A stretch of 64,000 nt of DNA from Dama dama. Taxonomy: Eukaryota > Chordata > Mammalia > Artiodactyla > Cervidae. The stretch lies in NCBI RefSeq assembly GCF_033118175.1, contig NW_026870967.1, forward strand, positions 186,001-250,000. The letters run 5' to 3'. Positions 1-10,100 of the stretch are shown here, in pieces. Both the position numbers and the translations under genes were made by a program. How positions within the stretch are numbered: the stretch's first letter is position 1; every line of letters starts with the position of its first letter. A model generated the notes under the pieces. That model saw only the letters and a list, made by a program, of their open reading frames with translations. It was not told the DNA's origin and did no database searches.

Positions 1-756
1 CTCTGACGAGGCCCTCTGAGCTCCAGCACCTTGCAGTGTGGAGACAGCCCCTGCCAGCAACCTCCTCTCCAAGGAGGCCTCAACCGAGGCCTAGGCCCAG
101 GGGAAAGGCACCAGCGGGGATGAGCCAGTGGAGGCGTCCGGGCATGTCTGGACCCAGTCCCCGCAGCCTGCCCCTTGGTGGGGCAGTAACCCCGGAGGCC
201 AGGAAGGTCTGGGCAAGGCTGGCCAGGGGCAGGGGCCCTGCTGGGTCCTGCCCCTGGCCTGTGGGGCCTCTGAGCACAACCGGCCCTCTCCCATTGGAAG
301 ACCTCCCCGGCTGCCTCCAAAGGCCGGTTTGCCAACACTCGCGCCCGCTGTTCCCGCCAGGCACGCACAATGCTCCCAAGCCCGGGAGAAAAGCGCTTCG
401 GGGTGTTGCTCTCTCCGGGCCCTTGCCCCTGAGCCTGGGGGCCAGGCAGTGGGTCCACACTCCAAGACCAAGGCAGAACCACATGCACACGTCTGTTCCT
501 GCCCCCTGCACCGGCAGAGAGCTCGGGGGAGCCAGAGTCTGTCAGGCAGCTGCTGGGCTGGCCGCCTGTGTGGGAAGGGGCAGAGCCGACCTAGGGGCAA
601 GTTGGGCCTCTTGCTCTCCCTGCTGCCCTGAGGCTGCTGGGCCAAAGAGGTCTTGGGCATCCAGCCCCTTGCTGGTCCCTTCCCTCTGACGAGGCCCTCT
701 GAGCTCCAGCACCTTGCAGTGTGGAGACAGCCCCTGCCAGCAACCTCCTCTCCAAG

Positions 757-780
757 GAGGCCTCAACCGAGGCCTAGGCC
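757..780 (+). other. Palindrome pair in the monomer 5' module (representative)
   Basis: GAGGCCTC (757-764) and GGCCTAGGCC (771-780) are each perfect palindromes, separated by AACCGA, and GAGGCCT is also a direct repeat across the pair. The motif recurs in most units with point variants. The 31057 unit type and its relatives (38873, 45320, 51767, 56544) lose it through changes to AATCCTCAACCCATGCC. No function is implied. Confidence 0.6.
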
Positions 781-902
781 CAGGGGAAAGGCACCAGCGG
801 GGATGAGACTGGGGAGGCGCCTGGGCATGTCTGGACCCAGTCCCCGCAGCCTGCCCCTTGGTGGGGCTGTAACCCCGGAGGCAGGAAGGTCTGGGCAAGG
901 CT

Positions 903-941
903 GGCCAGGGGCAGGGGCCCTTCTGGGTCCTGCCCCTGGCC
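903..941 (+). other. 13-bp perfect inverted repeat, hairpin potential (representative)
   Basis: GGCCAGGGGCAGG at 903-915 is the exact reverse complement of CCTGCCCCTGGCC at 929-941, with a 13-nt spacer. The element recurs at the same place in most units. Units with CTGCCAGGGG keep an 11-bp stem. Units carrying GGGGCACGGG (8193, 30373, 38189, 44636, 51083, 55860), or TGCCTCTGTCTTG instead of TGCCCCTGGCCTG (32424, 40238, 46685, 62738), have imperfect stems, and I saw no compensating change. It could extrude as a hairpin or cruciform, but function is unknown. Confidence 0.6.
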
Positions 942-977
942 TGTGGGGCCTCTGAGCACAACCGGCCCTCTCCCACT

Positions 978-1106
978 GGAAGACCTCCCCGGCTGCCTCC
1001 AAAGGCCGGTTTGCAAGCACTCCCGCACACTGTTCCCACCAAGCACGCAAAATGCTCCCAAGCCCGGGAGAAAAGCGCTTCGGGGTGGTGCTCTCTCCGG
1101 GCCCTT
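978..1106 (+). repeat. 129-bp subrepeat (SR), single copy in an ordinary unit
   Basis: The SR runs from GGAAGACCTCC to GGGCCCTT and is followed in ordinary units by GCCCCTGAG. A hand-built consensus from the expanded blocks is exactly 129 bp, with 87 G+C bases and ten CpGs (observed/expected about 0.70). It has no TA dinucleotide, and no TAA, TAG or TGA triplet on either strand. It includes the palindromes CCCGGG and AAGCGCTT. Ordinary units usually read CCAGGC before the CGCAC segment, whereas internal copies of expanded blocks mostly read CCAGCC. Confidence 0.92.
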
Positions 1107-4100
1107 GCCCCTGAGCCTGGGGGCCAGGCAGGGGGAACACACTCCCAGGCCAAGGCAGAACGACATGCACACGTCTGTTCCTGCCCCCTACACCGGCAGA
1201 GAGCTCGGGGGAGCCAGAGACTACCAGGCTGCTGCTGGGCTGGCTGCCTGTGTGGGACGGGGCAGAGCCGACCTAGGGGCAAGTTGGGCCTCTTGCTCTC
1301 CCTGCTGCCCTGAGGCTGCTGGGCCAAAGAGGTCTTGGGCATCCAGCCCCTTGCTGGTCCCTTCCCTCTGACGAGGCCCTCTGAGCTCCAGCACCTTGCA
1401 GTGTGGAGACAGCCCCTGCCAGCAACCTCCTCTCCAAGGAGGCCTCAACCGAGGCCTAGGCCCAGGGGAAAGGCACCAGCGGGGATGAGCCTGGGGAGGC
1501 GCCCGGGCATGTCTGGACCCAGTCCCCGCAGCCTGCCCCTTGGTGGGGCAGTACCCCCGGAGGCCAGGAAGGTCTGGGCAAGGCTGGCCAGGGGCAGGGG
1601 CCCTGCTGGGTCCTGCCCCTGGCCTGTGGGGCCTCTGAGCACAACCGGCCCTCTCCCACTGGAAGACCTCCCCGGCTGCCTCCAAAGGCCGGTTTGCAAC
1701 ACTCCCGCCCGCTGTTCCCGCCAGGCACGCACAATGCTCCCAAGCCCGGGAGAAAAGCACTTCGGGGTGTTGCTCTCTCCGGGCCCTTGCCCCTGAGCCT
1801 GGGGGCCAGGCAGTGGGTCCACACTCCCAGACCAAGGCAGAACCACATGCACACGTCTGTTCCTGACCCCTGCACCGACAGAGAGCTCGGGGGAGCCAGA
1901 GTCTGTCAGGCAGCTGCTGGGCTGGCCGCCTGTGTGGGAAGGGGCAGAGCCGACCTAGGGGCAAGTTGGGCCTCTTGCTCTCCCTGCTGCCCTGAGGCTG
2001 CTGGGCCAAAGAGGTCTTGGGCATCCAGCCCCTTGCTGGTCCCTTCCCTCTGACGAGGCCCTCTGAGCTCCAGCACCTTGCAGTGTGGAGACAGCCCCTG
2101 CCAGCAACCTCCTCTCCAAGGAGGCCTCAACCGAGGCCTAGGCCCAGGGGAAAGGCAACAGCGGGGATGAGCCTGGGGAGGCACCCGGGCTTGTCTGTAC
2201 CCAGTCCCCGCAGCCTGCCCTTTGGTGGGGCAGTACCCCCGGAGGCCAGGAAGGTCTGGGAAAGGCTGGCCAGGGGCAGGGGACCTGCTGGGTCCTGACC
2301 CTGGCCTGTGGGGCCTCTGAGCACATCCGGTCCTCTCCCGCTGGACGACCTCCCCGGCTGCTTCCAAAGGCCGGTTTGCCAACACTCACGCCCACTGTTC
2401 CCACCAGGCGCGCACAATGCTCCCAAGTCCGGGAGAAAAGCGCTTCGGGGTGGTGCTCTCCCCGGGCCCTTGCCCCTGAGGCTGGGGGCAATGCAGGGGG
2501 AACACACTCCCAGGCCAAGGCAGAATCACATGCACACGTCTGTTCCTGCCCCCTGCACCGGTAGAGAGCTCGCGGGAGCCAGAGTCTGTCAGGCAGCTGC
2601 TGGGCTGGCCGACTGTGTGGGAAGGGGCAGAGCCGACCTAGGGGCAAGTTGGGCCTCTTGCTCTCCCTGCTGCCCTGAGGCTGCTGGGCCAAAGAGGTCT
2701 TGGGCATCCAGCCCCTTGCTGGTCCCTTCCCTCTGACGAGGCCCTCTGAGCTCCAGCACCTTGCAGTGTGGAGACAGCCCCTGCCAGCAACCTCCTCTCC
2801 AAGAGGCCTCAACCGAGGCCTAGGCCCAGGGGAAAGGCACCAGCGGGGATGAGCCTGGGGATGCGCCCGGGCATGTCTGGACCCAGTCCCCGCAGCCTGC
2901 CCCTTGGTGGGGCAGTACCCCCGGAGGCCAGGAAGGTCTGGGCAAGGCTGACCAGGGGCAGGGGCCCTGCTGTGTCCTGCCCCTGGCCTGTGGGGCCTCT
3001 GAGCACAACCGGCCCTCTCCCACTGGAAGACCTCCCCGGCTGCCTCCAAAGGCCGGTTTGCAACACTCCCGCCCGCTGTTCCCGCCAGGCACGCACAATG
3101 CCTCAAAGCCCGGGAGAAAAGCGCTTAGGGCTGGTCCTCTCTCCGGGCCCTTGCCCCTGAGCCTGGGGGCCAGGCTGGTGATCCACACTCCCAGCCAAGG
3201 CAGAACCACATGCACACGTCTGTTCCTGCCCCCTACACTGGCAGAGAGCTCTCGGGAGCCAGAGTCTGTCAGGCAGCTGCTGGGCTGGCCGCCTGTGTGG
3301 GAAGGGGCAGAGCCGACCTAGGGGCAAGTTGGGCCTCTTGCTCTCCCTGCTGCCCTGAGGCTGCTGGGCCAAAGAGGTCTTGGGCATCCAGCCCCTTGCT
3401 GGTCCCTTCCCTCTGACGAGGCCCTCTGAGCTCCAGCACCTTGCAGTGTGGAGACAGCCCCTGCCAGCAACCACCTCTCCAAGGAGGCCTCAACTGAGGC
3501 CTAGGCCCAGGGGAAAGGCAGCAGCGGGGATGAGCCAGGGGAGGCGCCCGGACATGTCTGGACCCAGTCCCCGCAGCCTGCCCCTTGGTGGGGCTGTAAC
3601 CACGGAGGCAGGAAGGTCTGGGCAAGGCTGGCCAGGGGCAGGGGCCCCCCTGGGTCCTGACCCTGGCCTGTGGGGCCTCTGAGCACAACCGGCACTCTCC
3701 CACTGGAAGACCTCCCCGGCTGCCTCCAAAGGCCTGTTTGCAAACACTCCCGCCCGCTGTTCACGCCAGGCTCGCACAATGCTCCCAAGCCCGGGAGAAA
3801 AGCGCTTTGGAGTGATGCTTTCTGCGGGCCCTTGCCTCTGAGCCTGGGGGCAAGGCAGGGGGAACACACTCCCAGGCCAAGGCAGAACCACATGCCCACA
3901 TCTGTTCCTGTCCCCTGCACCGGCAGAGAGCTTGGGGGAGCCAGAGTCTGTCAGGCAGCTGCTGGGTTGGCCGCCTGTGTGGGAAGGGGCAGAGCCGCCC
4001 TAGGGGCAAGTTGGGCCTCTTGCTCTCCCTGCTGCCCTGAGGCTGCTGGGCCAAAGACGTCTTGGGCATCCAGCCCCTTACTGGTCCCTTCCCTCTGACG

Positions 4101-7100
4101 AGGCCCTCTGAGCTCCAGCACCTTGCAGTGTGGAGACAGCCCCTGCCAGCAACCTCCTCTCCAAGGAGGCCTCAACCGAGGCCTAGGCCCAGGGGAAAGG
4201 CACCAGCGGGGATGAGACTGGGGAGGCGCCCGGGCATGTCTGGACCCAGTCCCCGCAGCCTGCCCCTTGGTGGGGCTGTAACCCCGGAGGCAGGAAGGTC
4301 TGGGCAAGGCTGGCCAGGGGCAGGGGCCCTTCTGGGTCCTGACCCTGGCCTGCGGGGCCTCTGAGCACATCCGGCCCTCTCCCGCTGGAAGACCTCCCCG
4401 GCTGCCTCCAAAGGCCGGTTTGCCAACACTCACGCCCACTGTTCCCACCAGGCGCGCACAATGCTCCCAAGTCCGGGAGAAAAGCGCTTCGGGGTGGTGC
4501 TCTCACCGGGCCCTTGCCCCTGAGCCTGGGGGCAATGCAGGGGGAACACACTCCCAGGCCAAGGCAGAACCACATGCACACGTCTGTTCCTGCCCCCTGC
4601 ACCGGCAGAGAGCTCAGGGGAGCCAGAATCTGTCAGGCAGCTGCTGGGCTGGCCGCCTGTGTGGGAAGGGGCAGAGCCGACCTAGGGGCAAGTTGGGCCT
4701 CTTGCTCTCCCTGCTGCCCTGAGGCTGCTGGGCCAAAGAGGTCTTGGGCATCCAGCCCCTTGCTGGTCCCTTCCCGCTGACGAAGCCCTCTGAGCTCCAG
4801 CACCTTGCAGTGTGGAGACAGCCCCTGCCAGGAACCTCCTCTCCAAGGAGGCCTCAACCGAGGCCTAGGCCCAGGGGAAAGGCACCAGCGGGGATGAGAC
4901 TGGGGAGGCGCCCGGGCATGTCTGGACCCAGTCCCCGCAGCCTGCCCCTTGGTGGGGCAGTACCCCCGGAGGCCAGGAAGGTCTGGGCAAGGCTGCCAGG
5001 GGCAGGGACACTGCTGGGTCCTGCCCCTGGCCTGTGGGGCCTCTGAGCACAACCGGCCCACTCCCACTGGAAGACCTCCCCGGCTGCCTCCAAAGGCCGG
5101 TTTGCAAGCGCTCCCGCCCACTGTTCCCAGCAGGCATGCACAATGCCACCAAGCCCGGGAGAAAAGCACTTCGGGGTGGTGCTCTCACCGGGCCCTTGCC
5201 CCTGAGCCTGGGGGCAATGCAGGGGGAACACACTCCCAGGCCAAGACAGAACCACATGCACACGTCTGTTCCTGCCCCCTGCACCGGCAGAGAGCTCAGG
5301 GGAGCCAGAGTCTGTCAGGCAGCTGCTGGGCTGGCCGCCTGTGTGGCAAGGGGCAGAGCCGACCTAGGGGCAAGTTGGGCCTCTTGCTCTCCCTGCTGCC
5401 CTGAGGCTGCTGGGCCAAAGAGGTCTTGGGCATCCAGCCCCTTGCTGGTCCCTTCCCTCTGACGAGGCCCTCTGAGCTCCAGCACCTTGCAGTGTGGAGA
5501 CAGCCCCTGCCAGCAACCTCCTCTCCAAGGAGGCCTCAACCGAGGCCTAGGCCCAGGGGAAAGGCACCAGCGGGGATGAGCCTGGGGAGGCGCCCGGGCA
5601 TGTCTGGACCCAGTCCCCGCAGCCTGCCCCTTGGTGGGGCTGTAACCCCGGAGGCAGGAAGGTCTGGGCAAGGCTGGCCAGGGGCAGGGGCCCTGCTGGG
5701 TCCTGCCCCTGGCCTGTGGGGCCTCTGAGCACAACCGGCCCTCTCCCACTGGAAGACCTCCCCGGCTGCCTCCAAAGGCCGGTTTGCAAGCACTCCCGCC
5801 CACTGTTCCCACCAAGCACGCAAAATGCTCCCAAGCCTGGGAGAAAAGCGCTTCGGGGTGGTGCTCTCTCCGGGCCCTTGCCCCTGAGCCTGGGGGCCAG
5901 GCAGGGGGAACACACTCCCAGGCCAAGGCAGAACGACATGCACACGTCTGTTCCTGCCCCCTACACCGGCAGAGAGCTCGGGGGAGCCAGAGACTACCAG
6001 GCTGCTGCTGGGCTGGCTGCCTGTGTGGGACGGGGCAGAGCCGACCTAGGGGCAAGTTGGGCCTCTTGCTCTCCCTGCTGCCCTGAGGCTGCTGGGCCAA
6101 AGAGGTCTTGGGCATCCAGCCCCTTGCTGGTCCCTTCCCTCTGACGAGGCCCTCTGAGCTCCAGCACCTTGCAGTGTGGAGACAGCCCCTGCCAGCAACC
6201 TCCTCTCCAAGGAGGCCTCAACCGAGGCCTAGGCCCAGGGGAAAGGCACCAGCGGGGATGAGCCTGGGGAGGCGCCCGGGCATGTCTGGACCCAGTCCCC
6301 GCAGCCTGCCCCTTGGTGGGGCAGTACCCCCGGAGGCCAGGAAGGTCTGGGCAAGGCTGGCCAGGGGCAGGGGCCCTGCTGGGTCCTGCCCCTGGCCTCT
6401 GGGGCCTCTGAGCACAACCGGCCCTCTCCCACTGGAAGACCTCCCCGGCTGCCTCCAAAGGCCGGTTTGCAACACTCCCGCCCGCTGTTCCCGCCAGGCA
6501 CGCACAATGCTCCCAAGCCCGGGAGAAAAGCACTTCGGGGTGTTGCTCTCTCCGGGCCCTTGCCCCTGAGCCTGGGGGCCCGGCAGTGGGTCCACACTCC
6601 CAGACCAAGGCAGAAGCACATGCACACGTCTGTTCCTGACCCCTGCACCGGCAGAGAGCTCGGGGGAGCCAGAGTCTGTCAGGCAGCTGCTGGGCTGGCC
6701 GCCTGTGTGGGAAGGGGCAGAGCCGACCTAGGGGCAAGTTGGGCCTCTTGCTCTCCCTGCTGCCCTGAGGCTGCTGGGCCAAAGAGGTCTTGGGCATCCA
6801 GCCCCTTGCTGGTCCCTTCCCTCTGACGAGGCCCTCTGAGCTCCAGCACCTTGCAGTGTGGAGACAGACCCTGCCAGCAACCTCCTCTCCAAGGAGGCCT
6901 CAACCGAGGCCTAGGCCCAGGGGAAAGGCACCAGCGGGGATGAGCCTGGGGAGGCGCCCGGGCATGTCTGGACCCAGTCCCCGCAGCCTGCCCCTTGGTG
7001 GGGCTGTACCCCCGGAGGCCAGGAAGGTCTGGGCAAGGCTGCCAGGGGCAGGGACACTGCTGGGTCCTGCCCCTGGCCTGTGGGGCCTCTGAGCACAACC

Positions 7101-10100
7101 GGCCCTCTCCCACTGGAAGACCTCCCCGGCTGCCTCCAAAGGCCGGTTTGCAAGCACTCCAGCCCGCTGTTCCCGCCAGGTCCGCACAATGCTCCCAAGA
7201 CCAGGAGAAAAGCGCTTCGGGGTGGTGCTCTCTCCGGGCCCTTGCCCCTGAGCCTGGGGGACAGGCAGGGGGAACACACTCCCAGGCCAAGGCAGAACGA
7301 CATGCACACGTCTGTTCCTGCCCCCTACACCGGCAGAGAGCTCGGGGGAGCCAGAGACTGCCAGGCTGCTGCTGGGCTGGCTGCCTGTGTGGGACGGGGC
7401 AGAGCCGACCTAGGGGCAAGTTGGGCCTCTTGCTCTCCCTGCTGCCCTGAGGCTGCTGGGTCAAAGAGGTCTTGGGCATCCAGCCCTTTGCTGGTCCCTT
7501 CCCTCTGACGAGGCCCTCTGAGCTCCAGCACATTGCAGTGTGGAGACAGCCCCTGCCAGCAACCTCCTCTCCAAAGAGGCCTCAACCGAGGCCTACGCCC
7601 AGGGGAAAGGCACCAGCGGGGATGATCCTGGGGAGGCGCACGGACATGTCTGGACCCAGTCCCCGCAGCCTGCCCCTTGGTGGGGCAGTACCCCCGGAGG
7701 CCAGGAAGGTCTGGGCAAGGCTGGCCAGGGGCAGGGGCCCTGCTGGGTCCTGCCCCTGGCCTGTGGGCCCTCTGAGCACAACCGGCCCTCTCCCACTGGA
7801 AGACCTCCCCGGCTGACTCCAAAGTCCTGTTTGCAAACACTCCCGCCCGCTGCTCACGCCAGGCTCGCACAATGCTCCCAAGCCCGGGAGAAAAGCGCTT
7901 CGGGGTGTTGCTCTCTCCGGGCCCTTGCCCCTGAGCCTGGGGGCAAGGCAGGGGGAACACACTCCCAGGCCACGACAGAACCACATGCCCACGTCTGTTC
8001 CTGTCCCCTGCACTGCCAGAGAGCTTGGGGGAGCCAGAGTCTGTCAGGCAGCTGCTGGGTTGGCCGCCTGTGTGGGAAGGGGCAGAGCCGCCCTAGGGGC
8101 AAGTTGGGCCTCTTGCTCTCCCTGCTGCCCTGATGCTGCTGGGCCAAAGACGTCTTGGGCATCCAGCCCCTTACTGCTCCCTTCCCTCTGACGAGGCCCT
8201 CTGAGCTCCAGCACCTTGCAGTGTGGAGACAGCCCCTGCCAGCAACCTCCTCTCCAAGGAGGCCTCAACCGAGGCCTAGGCCCAGGGGAAAGGCACCAGC
8301 GGGGATGAGCCAGGGGAGGCGGCCGAGCATGTCTGGACCCAGTCCCCGCAGCCTGCCCCTTGGTGGGGCAGTACCCCCGGAGGCCAGGAAGGTCTGGGCA
8401 AGGCTTCCCAGGGGCACGGGCCCTGCTGCGTCCTGCCCCTGGCCTTTGGGGCCTCTGAGCACAACCGGCCCTCTCCCACTGGAAGACCTCCCCGGCTGCC
8501 TCCAAAGGCCTGTTTGCAAGCGCTCCCTCCCACTGTTCCCAGCAGGCGTGCACAATGCTCCCAAGCCCGGGAGAAAAGCGCTTCAGGGTGGTGCTCTCTC
8601 CGGGCACTTGCCCCTGAGCCTGGGGGCAAGGCAGGGGGAACACACTCCCAGGCCAAGGCAGAACCACATGCACACGTCTGATCTGCCCCCTGCACCGGCA
8701 GAGAGCTCGGCAGAGCCAGAGTCTGTCAGGCAGCTGCTGGGCTGGCCGCCTGTGTGGGAAGGGGCAGAGCCGACCTAGGGGCAAGTTGGGCCTCTTGCTC
8801 TCCCTGCTGCCCTGAGGCTGCTGGGCCAAAGAGGTCTTGGGCATCCAGCCCCTTGCTGGTCCCTTCCCTCTGACGAGGCCCTCTGAGCTCCAGCACCTTG
8901 CAGTGTGGAGACAGCCCCTGCCAGCAACCTCCTCTCCAAGGAGGCCTAAACCGAGACCTAGGCCCAGGGGAAAGGCACCAGCGGGGATGAGCCTGGGGAG
9001 GCGCCCGGCCATGTCTGGACCCAGTCCCCGCAGCCTGCCCCTTGGTGGGGCAGTACCCCCGGAGGCCAGGAAGGACTTGGAAAGGCTGGCCAGGGGCAGG
9101 GGACCTGCTGGGTCCTGCCCCTGGCCTGTGGGGCCTCTGAGCACATCCGGCCCTCTCCCGCTGGAAGACCTCCCCGGCTGCCTCCAAAGGCCAGTTTGCC
9201 AACACTCCCGCCCACTGTTCCCACCAGGCGCGCACAATGCTCCCAAGCCCGCGAGAAAAGCACTTCGGGGTGTTGCTCTCTCCGGGCCCTTGCCCCTGAG
9301 CCTGGGGGCCAGGCAGTGGGTCCACACTCAAAGACCAAGGCAAAACCACATGCACACGTCTGTTCCTGCCCCCTGCACCGGCAGAGAGCTCGGGGGAGCC
9401 AGAGTCTGTCAGGCAGCTGCTGGGCTGGCCGCCTGTGTGGGAAGGGGCAGAGCCGACCTAGGGGCAAGTTGGGCCTCTTCCTCTCCCTGCTGCCCTGAGG
9501 CTGCTGGGCCAAAGAGGTCTTGGGCATCCAGCCCCTTGCTGGTCCCTTCCCGCTGACGAGGCCCTCTGAGCTCCAGCACCTTGCAGTGTGGAGACAGCCC
9601 CTGGCACCAACCTCCCCTCCAATGAGGCCTTAACCGAGGCCTAGGCCCAGGGGAAAGGCACCAGCGGGGATGAGACTGGGGAGGCACCCGGGCCTGTCTG
9701 GACCCAGTCCCCGCAGCCTGCCCCTTGGTGGGGCAGTACCCCCGGAGGCCAGGAAGATCTGGGCAAGGCTGGCCAGGGACAGGGGCCCTGCTGGGTCCTG
9801 CCCCTGGCCTGTGGGGCCTCTGAGCACAACCGGCCCTCTCCCACTGGAAGACCTCCCCAGGCTGCCTCCAAAGGCCGGTTTGCAAACACTCCCGCCTACT
9901 GTTCCCACCAGGCGCGCACAATGCTCCCAAGCCCGGGAGAAAAGCGCTTCGGGGTGTTGCTCTCTCCGGGCCCTTGCCCTGAGCCTGGGGGCCAGGCAGG
10001 GGCCCACACTCCCAGGCCAAGACAGAACCACATGCACACGTCTGTTCCTGTCCCCTGCACCGGCAGAGAGCTTGGGGGAGCCAGAGTCTGTCAGGCAGCT

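Larger units (their letters stand above)
691..1372 (+). repeat. Representative ordinary monomer (682 bp)
   Basis: A typical unit, described once for the array. It opens with GAGGCCCTCT. A palindrome pair follows (757-764 and 771-780), then a conserved GGGCATGTCT (823-832) and the CCCCTTGGTGGGGC box. A perfect 13-bp inverted repeat comes next (903-915 and 929-941). The single 129-bp subrepeat copy occupies 978-1106. A 3' module follows, with GCCCCTGAGCCTGGGG, the CACATGCACACG-type segment, and the TGGGCCTCTTGCTCTCCC and TTGGGCATCCAGCCCC segments leading into the next unit. The 5' module, subrepeat and 3' module vary semi-independently between units. Because 682 = 3 x 227 + 1, reading frame shifts at each unit, so the array cannot encode one continuous repeat protein. 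Confidence 0.93.

Noticed and set aside
1..682. Internal ~170-bp periodicity, since 682 is close to 4 x 170.5 (alpha-satellite or nucleosome scale)
   Set aside because: Reading across one monomer I see no recurring 170-bp motif. The only internal repeat recognised is the 129-bp subrepeat, so the numerical match is probably coincidence.
741..760. Human PRDM9-type 13-mer (CCNCCNTNNCCNC) in CCTCCTCTCCAAGG
   Set aside because: Position 7 is C instead of T and the tail does not fit. PRDM9 motifs are also species- and allele-specific, so a human motif would say little here.
880..930. G-quadruplex from GGG...GGGG-CA-GGGG...GGG
   Set aside because: Four runs are reached only with a 12-nt loop, beyond the usual 7-nt limit, and the same bases form the 13-bp inverted repeat, which is the better-supported structure.
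978..1106. CENP-B box (TTCG-N4-A-N2-CGGG)
   Set aside because: TTCGGGGTGGTGCT is the nearest candidate, but it lacks the A and the correctly spaced CGGG. The reverse strand also fails in the consensus forms I checked.
542..1342. Reverse-strand 266-codon open frames recurring in many units
   Set aside because: They recur in shifted frames because 682 is not divisible by three, overlap forward open frames, and vary freely in length and C-terminus. This fits G+C-rich stop scarcity, not coding constraint.
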